A DNA stretch of 64,000 bases from Rhizobium sp. 32-5/1. Lineage in GTDB: Bacteria > Pseudomonadota > Alphaproteobacteria > Rhizobiales > Rhizobiaceae. The position numbers and the translations under genes are program-made. The stretch is taken from contig NZ_CP120639.1 in the NCBI RefSeq assembly GCF_029537235.1, forward strand, positions 248,001 through 312,000, written 5' to 3'. Of the stretch, positions 46,361-57,733 are shown piece by piece; the first letter of the stretch is position 1, and each line of letters begins with the position of its first letter. The notes under the pieces were generated by a model. It worked only from the letters and a program-made list of their open reading frames with translations. It did no database searches and was not told the DNA's origin.

Positions 46361-48323
46361 TCATTGCGCTTGCCTCGCTACAGGTGTGCCACCAACAAGC
46401 TCTACCCTGGTTACCAGGCCATGCAGGGGTAGTTTTCCGCTCCAGACGATCCGTGGTGCTGGCAGCTTGGTTCCAAAACTGCCGGAAAACCAGCCGCCGC
46501 TACCAGGGGGCCCACCAAGGAGACTTCTAACCTCCCCCATGTGTGAGAACGATAGCTGTGCAAGCAATTGCCGGTCATAATAGATGTTCGCCCTTCGGGT
46601 CTCAATCTCCACAACCGCGCCGGGCGCCAGCTGGAAACAGACCTCCGCCATCTGATCATTGTCGCCTACTAAAGCATCGGCGATTGAAAAACCGCAAGGA
46701 TCGGCCGTTACGGTCCTGCGATGAAGACACCCGAATCGCTTTTGGTATCCGTCGTGGGAGGCGACGATACGCCAATTTCGGCCTTCCTCGATTAGCTCCA
46801 AAGTGGCTGCCGCTTTGTGTGACCAGTTGAACGCACCCGACATGATACTTTGGTCGGAGCCGGCAAGTGCAAGCGTGTTATGAGCACGGGTGCTGCGGAA
46901 CCAGTCCCGCCATGCTCCCCCGGAATGGTACAGATATGTGCCAGGGTCAATAAACAGCGGTTTCCCGTCCACGGTGACTACCAGAGAGAGGGCATCCGCA
47001 TGGCCATGCGCCGCGATGGAGAGATAGCCTAACGGCGCGTGATCCATAATGATATGAACATCGTGCCCCTCCCTGGCCTCTCGTATGACCGTGTAGCCGC
47101 CGTCCGCAAAGGTCTTGAGGCCATAGGGGAGCGGAGCACCGGTAACAGGCGCTTGCAGCAGAGCATCGCGTAGTTCGGCTTGAGGGGGTCTCGGTCCTTG
47201 CATAGGTGCGCGGACGTAGCCGGAGATCGCGGACGAAACGGAACTTGGATAGGCCACCTCGTGTCCCCCGGAAGTCAGGACGCGCCCTTCGTCATCGTCG
47301 CAGATCCCCGGGACTCTGCCCTCGGCATCGGACAGCCAAGCGACGAACTCTGAAAAAGGGAAAGCCGTGCGGCAATAACAGCCGGAAGCGGCCGGCCCGT
47401 GGCGTCGGCGGCAAAACAACAGAGAAGCAGGAACTCGGCCGTGAAGGCACCATAGCTCGGCGACTGCTCAGATCCTACGCCGTCGGCGAGGATTTGCTTG
47501 CAAGCCTCCTCGGTGAGGATCCTACGGCTTTGGGCGTGGAGCCGGCTGGAGCGCGGCAGCTCCGGCATCGCGAGCGAGATCAGGAATAGACCGGCCGCTT
47601 CGGCGACGAGATGGTTGTTGGCCGAGGAAAATCGCGACGGGTACCGAGCCATCCAGACCTGATGGGCATGCAGGATCGTCCGGATTTTTTCAATTGTTGC
47701 TGCGGAAAGCGCTTCGCCGCACAGACTCATGACAATGAGGAGGCTGATACTCCGTAGGCTAAGCTCGATACCACTGTTCCAGCAAATTCCGCGGAACGGT
47801 GGATTTCCCTCGTACCAGCTGGAGACTGCCGCTTCGATGGCTGCGATCGCCGCAAGGTTCCCAGTCAATGCCGCGTCAGCAGCAAGCGGCTGCAGGAATT
47901 GCAGTCGGTTAAATTCCCAGACGTATTTAATATCGCCCAGCGCGCGCTCGTGGCGATACGCAATGTCGAAGCAATAGGCCCCGCTGCCTGGCCAAAAACC
48001 GCCAGTAATTGGATCAAGCTGCCATATATCGGAAGGAAAGAGGTTACTGCTATCCCGGGGCGGCCAGTCGGTTCCAAGCGCGCCGTAGCGCCCCTGGAGC
48101 ACGTGGCTGCTTGCCGCAATAATGGCCTTCTTAATAGGTTCGGGTGCGGCTGCGAGATTGTCTGCCAGCTTCGATAGCCGGGGAGAGGACCGGTGGTTCG
48201 ATAGCGCTCCCAACCCTCTAGGCGCCCCCGCGCGGTTATCTTCTTTGCTTTTTCAGCACACCGGTGGATGACCTCGGCGGGCCCCATTGCGCGTAGCCGG
48301 TTGATATACCAAGTCAGGGTCAT
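46361..48323 (-). CDS. Heparinase II/III family protein, two frameshifts
   Basis: Three consecutive frames make one ~654-residue protein: N-terminus MTLTWYINRLRAMGPAEVIH; toroid domain TDWPPRDSSNLFPSDIWQLD, SWYEGNPPFRGICWNSGIEL, RFSSANNHLVAEAAGLFLIS; C-terminal heparinase domain YLSIAAHGHADALSLVVTVD, FIDPGTYLYHSGGAWRDWFR, STRAHNTLAL. The conserved NH, GHAD and RAHNT catalytic/structural motifs are present. Breaks are at GGGG 48180-48183 and AAAAA 47353-47357, each one base short. In glycan loci these lyases trim or edit uronate-containing polymer. Last gene of a co-directional group of five. Confidence 0.82.
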
Positions 48324-48374
48324 TGTTCGTTCCGAAGGTTCGGTGAGATACCGATCGGCCAGTGACGCGGTCGC

Positions 48375-49625
48375 CTACGGCTGAACGTTCTTGTAGGCAG
48401 CGATCAGGTTCGGCACCTCGTATGTCCAGGCCATCTGGGTCTCAACGCGCTCACGCCCGAAGGCACCCATGGTCGCGCGCAGGGCCGGATCAGCCAAGAG
48501 CTCGATTATCTTTTCCGCAAAATCGATAGGGTCGTTGGCTTTTGCATAAAGCGAGGCGGCGCCGGCGCTGAAACGACCCTCGGTGACGTCAAATTGAACG
48601 ATAGGCTTGCCGATGGCCATATATTCGAGGATTTTGTTCATCGTCGACTTGTCGTTCATCGGATTTACCCGATCAGGGTTAACACAAATATCCGCCGTCG
48701 ACAGAGCCTCGAACAGGAGGCCATCGGGCGCTCGCCCGGTGAAAGTCACATACTCGGTGAGCCCCATGTTCTTCGACAGCGCTTCAAGGGCAGGGAGACT
48801 GGAACCGCCGCCGACCAGAATGAACTGGATGTCCGTGCGACCGCGGTCAAAGACGAGATGCCGAACGGCATCGAGCAGGAGATCGATGCCCTCCTGATCT
48901 CCCATCACCCCGACATAGCCGACTAGAAAGTCGCGGCCGTTCCGGAGCTTCGGATTCGAAGGAACAATTCGGACGCGGGAAAGATCAGGTCCGCTGCGAA
49001 CGACGAAGACGTCTTCCGGCTTCTTTCCACCGCGCTCCAGAGCTATCCTGCGGTAGCTTTCGTTCGTGGAAATGACCGTGTCTGCTGTTTTGAAAGTCAA
49101 CCATTCAAAGGCGAGCATCAAATACCAGAAAAGGCCGCGCTTGTTGAACTTGGCCTCATAGAGTTCGGGATTGATGTCGTGGTGATCGAATACATAGCGC
49201 TTGCCGAACAGCTTGAATTGCCAGGCGACGAGGAAGATGAGGTCAGGCGGATTGCAGCCGTGCAGTGTATCGAAGCCATGGCGAAACAGCACCTTCCAAG
49301 AGAGCAGTGTCTCCCACATCAGGGCAGCCCCGTATTCCAGCAGATAGCCGAGTGCGCCGCTTGCGTTGAGCGGTAGGGGATGGCGATAGACGTGGATGCC
49401 ATCGAGCAGTTCATAGCGTGCGGAATATCCTTTGCCAGTCGGGCAGATGATCGCCACCTCGGCTCCGGCGCTTCGCAGGGTCCGAGCTTCTTGCCAAACG
49501 CGCCGGTCGAAAGGCACCGGCAAATTCTCGACAATCATCAGGACACGGCGACCCGCAAGAGTACCGGCGATCCAATCGTTATCTTCAGTTTTGGTAATCC
49601 CTTTTTCGTGAACTGTCATATCCAT
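48375..49625 (-). CDS. Glycosyltransferase family 4 (GT-B)
   Basis: 416 residues. N-terminal acceptor domain: LMIVENLPVPFDRRVWQEAR and FDTLHGCNPPDLIFLVAWQF. C-terminal donor domain: DFLVGYVGVMGDQEGIDLLL, ILVGGGSSLPALEALSKNMG, VTFTGRAPDGLLFEALSTAD, NKILEYMAIGKPIVQFDVTE with the EX7E-like region. WbuB-like enzymes of this kind add a sugar to undecaprenyl-linked oligosaccharide. Frame intact; closely follows the nucleotide-sugar dehydrogenase gene. Confidence 0.88.
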   Translation of the reverse strand: MDMTVHEKGITKTEDNDWIAGTLAGRRVLMIVENLPVPFDRRVWQEARTLRSAGAEVAIICPTGKGYSARYELLDGIHVYRHPLPLNASGALGYLLEYGAALMWETLLSWKVLFRHGFDTLHGCNPPDLIFLVAWQFKLFGKRYVFDHHDINPELYEAKFNKRGLFWYLMLAFEWLTFKTADTVISTNESYRRIALERGGKKPEDVFVVRSGPDLSRVRIVPSNPKLRNGRDFLVGYVGVMGDQEGIDLLLDAVRHLVFDRGRTDIQFILVGGGSSLPALEALSKNMGLTEYVTFTGRAPDGLLFEALSTADICVNPDRVNPMNDKSTMNKILEYMAIGKPIVQFDVTEGRFSAGAASLYAKANDPIDFAEKIIELLADPALRATMGAFGRERVETQMAWTYEVPNLIAAYKNVQP

Positions 49626-49635
49626 CCGGTAAACC

Positions 49636-50903
49636 TCACGAAAGCGTGTTCAGGTTGACGATGTTGTCATTCTTGCTGAGGTCCAGCATGCGATAAGTGT
49701 CATTGGTGATAATGACACAATCCCAGCTTCTTCGCTCTGCAGCCTCCCTTGTCACGAGGAGCCGCGAAAGCGTGGGAATGCGGGTATAGGCATAGCCAAG
49801 GTTGGCCCCAATCAGCTTGTTTGCATCGATCGCCGGATCAAAAACGGAGAGGTCGTAGCGTTCTTGCAGAAGACGGCGGGCAAGGTCGATATTCGGGCTC
49901 TCACGCAGATCGTCCGTATGCGCCTTGAAGGCGAGGCCGACCAAGAGGATGGAGGCGCCAGGTGCAAGGTTCTGCGTTGCATATTCAAAGAGCCTGTACT
50001 TGTGAGCTTCGTTGGAACGCAGCAGCGCGTCGACCAAATGGGCATTGGCTCCACAGTCGGTCGCGATGTATTGCAACGCCCGCACGTCTTTAGGTAGGCA
50101 TGAGCCGCCGAAGGCGCCGCCCGGGCGCATGTAATAAGGTGAGATGTTGAGCTTGGTATCGGAAACGAAGATTTCGTGCACACTCTTCGTATTCAGGCCC
50201 AATTGCATACAGATGCGGCCGATTTCATTTGCAAAGGTCACTTTCACGGCATGCCAGGTATTGTCGACGAACTTGGTGATCTCGGCTTCAGCAACCCGTA
50301 CATAAAAGGTCGCTGCCTTCAGGTTCTGGTTGAGGAGATCCATCCGTGCGCTAGGCTCGCCATCGACAGTGCCGATGACGATTTTTGGCGGATCGAAAAA
50401 GTCCTGCACGGCTGAGGATTCCCGAAGAAACTCAGGATTGTAGATGAGTTCCACAATATCCTCAAAAGAGTCGCCGAGCTCGGCAGCGAGAATTGGCACG
50501 ATCAGACCCTCGACTGTTCCAGGACGGATCGTCGAGCGGTAAACCATGGTCAAAGGCGACGTCCGTTCCCTGCCGATCGCTACGGCTATCTGACGGGTTA
50601 CTTCGGCGATGAATGTCATATTGTGCGCGCCGTCAGGTGCACTTGGAGTGCCTACGCAAACGATCGCCATATCGCAGTCGTGGAGGCGATCACCCACTTC
50701 GGTGTAGGCGGAGATCCGACCAGCTGCCAGGCCCTCCCTCAACAGTTCATCGACTCCAGGTTCCGTAATCGGAGAGATTCCTCGGTTGATCTGGCTAACT
50801 TTTTCTCGCTGATGTCGAAGCCAATGACTTCGCGGCCCTCCTTTGCGAGGCAGCACATGGCCGTAAAGCCCACGTAACCCAGACCGAATATCGCCACCCT
50901 CAT
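49636..50903 (-). CDS. UDP-glucose/GDP-mannose 6-dehydrogenase family protein, one frameshift
   Basis: The true start is ATG at 50903: MRVAIFGLGYVGFTAMCCLA, EGREVIGFDISEKK. It then changes frame at the TTTTT of 50800-50804 (A5 to A6 on the coding strand) and continues VSQINRGISPITEPGVDELL, MAIVCVGTPSAPDGAHNMTF, VYRSTIRPGTVEG, KVTFANEIGRICMQLGLNTK, and catalytic Cys in GGAFGGSCLPKDVRALQ. About 423 residues. The sequence is closer to AlgD (GDP-mannose dehydrogenase) than to Ugd in overall feel. It would supply a uronic acid donor, in line with the neighbouring heparinase-type lyase. Confidence 0.85.
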
Positions 50904-51117
50904 CCGACAATCCTTGATTCAATGCCCAAAAAATAAGTCGCCCATTTCCGATACGCCAAAAGCCACCAGCGATCGGATATCGACATCCAATGCCTGGACT
51001 ATCTGGCACCGTGCCATTACATCTTAATTGGCAGGGGTTGAATTTCGGTTCAGATTTCGCAGCAAATGCTTCCATTGTCTCAATTGTTTTACCGCCACCT
51101 CGAATCCGCTGCGCCGG

Positions 51118-52224
51118 CTAGAGCAGCGCGTCGTAACGGTCGCCGACGATGTCTATACTGAAATCCGCTGCGCGCCTGCGAAGGAGGCTCGGGTCCTCGG
51201 GGCTTGCCAGCGTTTCTTCCATGGCCCGTGCAAGGGCAGCCGCGTCGCCAACGGGCACTAGTCGGCCAAAAGCGCTGTCGGCGAGGATTTCGCGCGGGCC
51301 ATAGGGTGCATCAGTCGACACGACCGGAACTCCCGCCGCCATCGCCTCGATCAAGACATTTCCAAAGCCCTCTTTTAAGGACGACAGGACGAACAGGTCG
51401 GCGCAGGCATAGCAGGCGGCCGGATCATTGACATAGCCTGGAAAGAGCGTGCGATTGGAAACGCCCAAAGCTTGCGCATGGGCAATGAGGTTCTCCTTAA
51501 GTGCCCCCTCGCCGAAGATCACCAGCCGATATCCGCGGCTAAGGTCGAGCTTGGAAAAGGCGTCCAGTAGTGTCCGGTGGTCCTTGACCGGCGCAAGGCG
51601 ACCGACGGTAATGATAACCTTGCCCTTGCCCATCGACTCGAGCGCCGTGGTCCAAGAATGGACGCTAGACGTCCTAATGTGAGTTGGCGGCAGCGGATTG
51701 TGGATGATTGCGATCTGCTCGTCTCGGAAACCACGGACGGCAAGATCGCGTCCGACGCCTGCGGATACCGCGATCGCCTTGGTTGCACGGCGCACCGCCA
51801 ACCATGTCAGGAGCGGCACGAGTCGCTCTCCGAGCCGATCTCCGCGTAGGGAGGCGGGCGCATGATAACTCGGGAAGAAGGAGGCACTGCTTCCGCCTGC
51901 CATTAGGGCGAGCGCCATTATAATGTTGGCGAATTCAGGACCGGAAAAAACCGCGTCGGGCCGCTCGCGGCGTAGAAACGCCGCCGATTTCACCAATCCT
52001 CGTAACGTTCCAGTTTTGCCAAAGCCCTCTCCACGCAAAGGCAGCTCTAGGCTGACTAGCCTGACGCCAGAATTAAGCAACTCTGCATTTGGGCCCTGGG
52101 CGTTCCACACGAAAAGCGTAACGTCGTGGCCGCGCACCTGCATTTCGTTTGCCATCAAGACGAAGACGCGCTCCGCTCCGCCCCCTACGAGGCTAGGGAT
52201 GTGAAATATGATCCGCCTCTTCAT
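51118..52224 (-). CDS. Glycosyltransferase family 4
   Basis: 368 residues: IIFHIPSLVGGGAERVFVLM, donor domain VIITVGRLAPVKDHRTLLDA, LVIFGEGALKENLIAHAQAL, FPGYVNDPAACYACADLFVL, SSLKEGFGNVLIEAMAAGVP and VVSTDAPYGPREIL with the EX7E motif. Typical retaining GT-B enzyme of polysaccharide clusters; frame intact. It starts seven bases after the stop of the Wzz-like gene. A 214-base gap without features separates it from the dehydrogenase gene. Confidence 0.88.
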   Translation of the reverse strand: MKRRIIFHIPSLVGGGAERVFVLMANEMQVRGHDVTLFVWNAQGPNAELLNSGVRLVSLELPLRGEGFGKTGTLRGLVKSAAFLRRERPDAVFSGPEFANIIMALALMAGGSSASFFPSYHAPASLRGDRLGERLVPLLTWLAVRRATKAIAVSAGVGRDLAVRGFRDEQIAIIHNPLPPTHIRTSSVHSWTTALESMGKGKVIITVGRLAPVKDHRTLLDAFSKLDLSRGYRLVIFGEGALKENLIAHAQALGVSNRTLFPGYVNDPAACYACADLFVLSSLKEGFGNVLIEAMAAGVPVVSTDAPYGPREILADSAFGRLVPVGDAAALARAMEETLASPEDPSLLRRRAADFSIDIVGDRYDALL

Positions 52225-52230
52225 AAGTCG

Positions 52231-53789
52231 CTACCGTGCCCCAGACCGAATGCCGGATGGCGTCCGCATGTCCGAAACAATCCCGCGCAGAAGCGAGAGA
52301 CCGATGCCGAGTACCGCACCTGCGATACCGCCAAGGATCAGGAAAACAATTGCGCTTGGTGGCCAGGAACGACTAGAGGGCGGCAAGGGCTCGCTGATGA
52401 CCCGAACGTTGTTCGTGTTAATCTGCTCACGCTCCGTGATCTGCCTTGTGCGGGAGAGGAAGCTTTCGTAGATCGCTGTCTTGGCTGCTACGTCGCGTTG
52501 CAGCTCGCGCAATTCGATCTGAGATTGGTTGTCGTCGAAAGTAGAATCTTCGAAAGCGTTCATCTTATTGGTAAGTTCGACAACAGTGGCATTGGCCTTG
52601 TCCAATTCCGCCTTGGCCGCGCTTCTAACGCGTTCAAGCTCTGCTCCGACCTGTTGCTGCATAGACAACCGGCGGGCTTGCAGGCGCACAATGGACGGGT
52701 GGCGTGGTCCCAGGATTGCAGCTTGGTCTTCATATTGTTGCTGCAACAGTCCAGAAGCTTGCAGCAACAAGGTTAGGGCTGGGGAAACGGCCGCCTGACT
52801 GCCAATCAGGGAATTGCCAGCCTTGAGCATCTCATCGTAACTCGATTGGGCGTTAATGGCGCGAGTGCGGGCGGCGATGATATCGTTGTTGAGCTGAGTG
52901 AGAGTTTGAGCGCTCACAAGCCCGCCGTTATCACCGATCGAGAGTTTGTGGGCGCGTTTGTAATTCTCCACGCGCTCGTCGGCGTCGAGCACGTCCCGTT
53001 TGAGGTCGCCCAGCCGGTCATCGAGCGCACGCGCCGTACGCGCCGCGTTCTCGGAATCCGCCGTCGCCAGCTCGACTTGAAAACCCTCAACGAGAGCTTC
53101 AGATATTTCAATCGCCTTCGCGGCCGTCTGCGCGTAAACGCTGAGGCTGGCCATAAAAGACTTTTCGTCGACAACGACAGAAACATGTTTTTGCAACGTT
53201 GACTGCGCCGCCCTGTCGCGGTCCGGTTTACCCGTAGGTTTCAACCCAAAAATGAACTTAGTCCGGAGGAATTACGGTAAAACTCTGGGTCATCAGCAAG
53301 TTTCAGATTTTTGACAGCTCTCATGATCACATTGCCCGACGTCAGGATTCTGACTTTGCTGCCGAAAGCGAACAGTGAAGCGTCTCCTTCGGCGGCTGGG
53401 GCGAAAGGGTCTTTGTTGAGGAGTTGGAGGTTGACTGGGTCAACGAGAATATCGGTGGTGACAGTATAGCTGCGCGGCTGCATCTGTGCCCACGCGGCGG
53501 CTGCGACAGCACCTGTAATGGCAAGCACGAGGGTGAGTTTGCGACCTGCCTTTAGCCACACGAGGCTACGCCGTAGATCTAACTCCATAAACCCCGCGAT
53601 CCGGTCCAGGGTCACAGCTTCCTCTTCCGGGAGCGGAACTTTAGTTCGGCGACCGGGTAGCGTCTTGACTGGCTCCCGTTCGCGTGCGGAGGTGCCGGCG
53701 CGCACCGTATCCGGAATAAGATCGAGTAGGGAACCTTCCATTAGCATTAACGCCTCGTTTGCCATGTGGCTGTATATATAGAGAGGCAT
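52231..53789 (-). CDS. Wzz/GumC-type polysaccharide chain-length or export protein, one frameshift
   Basis: N-terminal cytosolic extension, TM1 (LTLVLAITGAVAAAAWAQ), Wzz domain RSYTVTTDILVDPVNLQLLN, long coiled-coil middle (RLGDLKRDVLDADERVENYK; AAILGPRHPSIVRLQARRLS; ELRELQRDVAAKTAIYESFL) and TM2 (IVFLILGGIAGAVLGIGLSL). The two frames join at CCC 53245-53247; one more base gives SSFLGLKPTGKPDRD without stop. No tyrosine-kinase (BY-kinase) domain follows TM2, so it is GumC-like rather than ExoP-like. The start is uncertain; 53789 (MPLYIYS) or the ATG at 53765 are possible. Divergent from the Wzy-like gene. Confidence 0.8.
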
Positions 53790-53867
53790 CGTTAAAGATT
53801 CGTTCCTTGACCGGTCAACGGGCGAGTAAACGAGCGCGGAGAAGCCAGCTTCGACAAGGATTTTCAC

Positions 53868-55189
53868 ATGGCCTACGCCACCTTCAAGGTCACCCCGGGA
53901 TCGGCTGGCGTCGATCTAAGGGAAAATGCGTTCGCGATCCTGTTCCTGTTTCTGTCCATCGCAGCGGTTGCGTTGCGGTTGCTGGTGACGCCAGAAATGA
54001 TGAATATGCTGATGAGCTATTCCATCGAGGGCGGGCCATTCTACCAGAAGCTCCACCTCGCCACCTATGCGATGTTGGCGGTGCTTTTCACAATTCTCGT
54101 AAATCGGCTAAGTAGACCACCTCAGCTTGCAGAAGAAGATGCCGATGTTTTGCGTTCCATGCTGCGCTATGGCGCCATACTGAGTGCCTTCGTAGTCTAT
54201 TTTGTTGTTACTAGTCGGTTCAGCGCTATCGGATTCCTCATCGAAACCTATCTCACCGCGGTGCTGATGGTGATCATTCTCCTCTTCCAGAGCAAGCAGG
54301 CTCGCAGGCTCGTCGCCGTGGCGGTGCTTTGCATTCTCATCGCAAGTGCGTTCGTCGGTATCGTCGAGGCCATCCTTCAGCGTCATCTCGTTTCTATCAA
54401 CGCGGGCGGGGACTTTTTCGTGCCTATGGACTTTCCAGCCATCCCCTGGCGCTCGGCGGACAATGTGCTCTCGCGATCGGCTTTGTCCCGCTCACACGAT
54501 GGCCCCGCTGGGTTAAGGTCTCGGTCATTCTCACCCTGATCCTTGGCTGCGTGGCAGCAAACGCCCGTACTGCGCTGGCAGCTTGCCTCCTGGAATCCCT
54601 TCTCCTGATCGTGGTCCTGCGCTGGGATGGGCTTTCGCGCCGTCAGGAGCGACAGGCTAAGTTTATAACACTTTCCCTTGTGATAGCCTTCGGATTGGCT
54701 TTGGCGATGCTGCTCCTGTCTGTTGGACTACTCAGCCGTTTTTATTCCATAGTGGACGACAGCTCGCTGGCCCGCGTGCAGGTTTACGAGATCTTTGACT
54801 ACGTTTCTTGGACGGACATTCTTTTTGGCATGGATGCCAGCGTGCTCTTGCAGGTCGTCAGAGAAAAGATCGGAATCCAGCATATCGAAAGCGCCCCTGT
54901 CTATTTCACCCTGTTGATGGGACTACCGATGGCGATCCTATTCACACTCATCGTTCTCAGCTATATGCGACGCCTTATTGGGGGAGCGGCAACATCGGCG
55001 AAGATAGGGTCTATTCTCATCATTCTCGTGGACCTTACAAATAACGCCTTTGCTACCAAGTCTGTCGACGTTCTTCTCGTCTCCGTTCTCCTCGTGGGAT
55101 TGGGAAAGGTGGTTGACACGTCGGTAACGTCCAGAAGACAGGTCATGGCGAAAGCTGGTCGATCACCTCAAGTCGTCCTACGCGATTAA
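53868..55189 (+). CDS. O-antigen polymerase/ligase-like membrane protein (Wzy/WaaL type), one frameshift
   Basis: Membrane protein starting MAYATFKVTPGSAG with about ten hydrophobic segments, first at AFAILFLFLSIAAVALRLLV. The two frames join at TTTTT 54414-54418 as GGDFFRAYGLSSHPLALGGQ; RAYGLSSHPLALG is a recognisable element of O-antigen ligase-like proteins before the large periplasmic loop. The remaining helices follow (VILTLILGCVAANARTALAA). About 441 residues. It would polymerise or transfer repeat units exported by the Wzx-like protein. Its 3' end overlaps the convergent gene by 47 bases. Confidence 0.75.
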
Positions 55190-56575
55190 GTGTGTGAAGA
55201 CTGGCATGCTCCTTGCCGGCTGTGTCAAGAATTGGCACGGTCGGGCCAAGCTGAATATCCCCGTCGTTAAGAGTGATAATTTCGCGCAGACCAAGCCCTC
55301 CGCCATAGGTTTTGGTCCCGTTCTGTACGGGTAGAAACAGTTTTCCGCCTGTTTCGATAACTCTTCCACCCGGCCGTGCACCAGCGCGGTCGATCGCAAC
55401 AGGGTTCAAGGGGTGCGGCACCCACGGGCCGTTGAGGCGTTCGGCGCTGTAAATTGCCATCGTATCGGAAGCACTGCCGCCAGCGATTTGCTCGGTTCCG
55501 AAAATCCAAAGTCTGCCCCCAAAGGCAAGAAGGGTCGCGTCGGCGAATCTTTTTCCTTCAATCAGCACGCATTCCTGGCACCAACGATCGGGAAATGGGT
55601 CCGCTCGGTAGAGAACGACCCGATTTGCGGCACTACTTTCGGGGATCATGAAAATCTGCCCTTCATGTGCAAAGACGTTTGGATAGGACAGATGGTGCGC
55701 CTCTTCCAGAACGATTCGGGGACGACCAAAGCGTCCGTTCGCATCCAGTTCGGCCACCGAAATCACACCCCGGCCGCCGCTGTAGGAAAACTCCTCCACG
55801 AACAGATAGCATCGCCCCTGGTGCACGAAGGGAAACGGATCTGCATAGAAACGTTGGCCATCGTCCTCGATGAAGGTGAAGGGGGGCCCTCAATCTTTTT
55901 GGTTTCGCCGATGCCAGGCCCGTCTATAAAGCGATAGGCGGTCCTCCAGGAAAAATCGCGGCTCCCCGGCGTCATTCTTTTCAGCGCGCGCGTCGCAAGC
56001 CCGCCGATCAGCCGCGTCACATAGGCGAACTCCGGGCGCCGGACGGTCAGTTGAGTTGGCGGTACAGCGATCTCGTCGAGCACACCTGCCTTCATGCGAG
56101 CAAGACATTGAAGAATGAGGGATTGTATGCTTGCTAGCACTTCCTGGACGTCACGCGACAGCCACACCCGATCACTGATGAGCGGCGAGGCATGACCAAC
56201 CGGGCGGCCATCGCAGCGAGCGAGAAGATCCACGAGGCCGGACCCAGATCGCAGTTTCATAAGCCCCTCGGTGAGACGGCGGCAGCCGCCGATTTCCACG
56301 GTCAGGACGGGTGCACGGTGTGAATTAGCCTCTCCTGTGAGATCGAGAACCACGTCCGGATCGCGAACTCGGGTCACGGGCAAAAGGGACACGGGTCTAA
56401 CGGCGACACCCGTCCGGCGGCCCTCTAAGGCGATGACTGTCTGCAAGAATGGCGCCCTCGGGGCAGCTTCTCGGTAATCGGTATGGACATCATGCCCTGC
56501 CTCATGGAGCCGCGCAGCCAAATCCCTTTCCCAGTGTAGAATATTGCCCTGGAACGATATGATATCGACTTTCAA
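55143..56575 (-). CDS. Glucosamine inositolphosphorylceramide transferase-like (GINT1-type) protein, one frameshift
   Basis: N-terminal ~220 residues: MKVDIISFQGNILHWERDLA, formyltransferase-like fold features (VVLDLTGEANSHRAPVLTVE). After the G6 run (55881-55886) the frame changes to IEDDGQRFYADPFPFVHQGR, YLFVEEFSYSGGRGVISVAE, AHHLSYPNVFAHEGQIFMIP, the repeated ADPF/FVEE/YPxVF pattern of the GINT1-type beta-propeller. One extra base yields about 478 residues. Such two-module proteins occur in bacterial glycan clusters; activity is not established and a sugar or formyl/acyl transfer is inferred. Confidence 0.75.
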
Positions 56576-56608
56576 CTCATCTCTCCAAGGCGCTTACGCT
56601 AGGGACAA

Positions 56609-57733
56609 TCACGCCGGCTCCACCAGCTTTTTTGAAAATGCGGCCCCCAGCTTCTGGCGTACCCCTTGCGCCAGAAGCGCAAGCGAACCCTTCATCGTGC
56701 GTGCGCCGATGGTGGACCGCAACGGAACTACCTCGCTGGCAAGCCTGTCCTTGAACGTCTCGCCTCCGCAGAGCAAATCGACCACTCCCAATCCGTGGTC
56801 GAATGACCATTGCACATAGTCAAATATTAGGACCATGCCAGGCGAAGCCCGCCCGAAGTCAGGATCGTATGTCGTAACCCACGCCATCATCCTGTCGTTC
56901 TGAACGAAGTTGACCGAAATGGCCACCACGACGCCATCGAGTTCGATGACGAACAGACGCAAGAGTCCGGCCTTTACGAGCACGTCAACCAGAGCGTTGA
57001 GGAGCGGCGCCTCTCCATCGAAAAATCCGATACCAGCGAGTTCCGATCGAGCCATTTCCGTTTCAGCACAGCCAGCCGGTCGAGAACCGGCCCAAGCGGC
57101 TCATCGGGAGCCAACAACCGGAACTGCACGGTTCCAGCCTCTTCGAGCATCTTGAGACCACGGCGATAGTTCTGGCGAGCCTTCTTCGGGTGGCTTGCCA
57201 ACCACGCCGCTCCGCTCTGCCAGCCGCCTATGCGAGAACTGATCTCTAGCCGATAGCCCGGATAAAGCCTCGTCCCATGTGCGCCTCTATCCGCGTCAAT
57301 GAAACCTTGCGCCGCCGCGTCGGGGAGAAGGCGGTTTATGAAGGCAAGATCGAAGCCGCCCCTTTCCATAGTAACATCCACAATTTGTGCAGCTCTGCAT
57401 CGGAACATTCCGGCGCACAAAGAAGATCGCAATAGTCGGTATAGGCGCTCGCCGCCCATTCGAGAATGCGTAATCCCTTGCGTCTGGTGATCGCAAAGGG
57501 AGGACGGCGATCAATCTGTCGCCGTTCCAGATCAGGCCAATTCGAAGCGTGACATGTTGCTGGTTTGCCGTGGTCCACCAGGCCGAAATCCAGGCATGAC
57601 TTTGAAAAATGAGAGCGTCGGCAGAATGCCACAACTGCGTCCACTGTTCCTCGATCGCGGCCAGCCGATCGGATGCCACGACGATCTCCAGGCGCTGGAC
57701 CGCCATGCCGTCTGTTGACGAGTACATGTTCAT
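56609..57733 (-). CDS. GNAT-type acyltransferase (BioF2-like, FemAB fold), three frameshifts
   Basis: Start MNMYSSTDGMAVQRLEIVVA (57733), overlapping the preceding stop by four bases. Pieces in order: WHSADALIFQSHAWISAWWT; LRILEWAASAYTDYCDLLCA; GGFDLAFINRLLPDAAAQGF; KARQNYRRGLKMLEEAGTVQ; FFDGEAPLLNALVDVLVKAG; LFVIELDGVVVAISVNFVQN; YDPDFGRASPGMVLIFDYVQ. This is the acetyltransferase-6 pattern of polysaccharide loci (CelD/BcsL-like). Frame breaks at GGG 57498-57500, TTT 57363-57365 and AAAAA 57020-57024 each need one more base, giving about 375 residues. Probably acylates a sugar residue. Confidence 0.78.
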
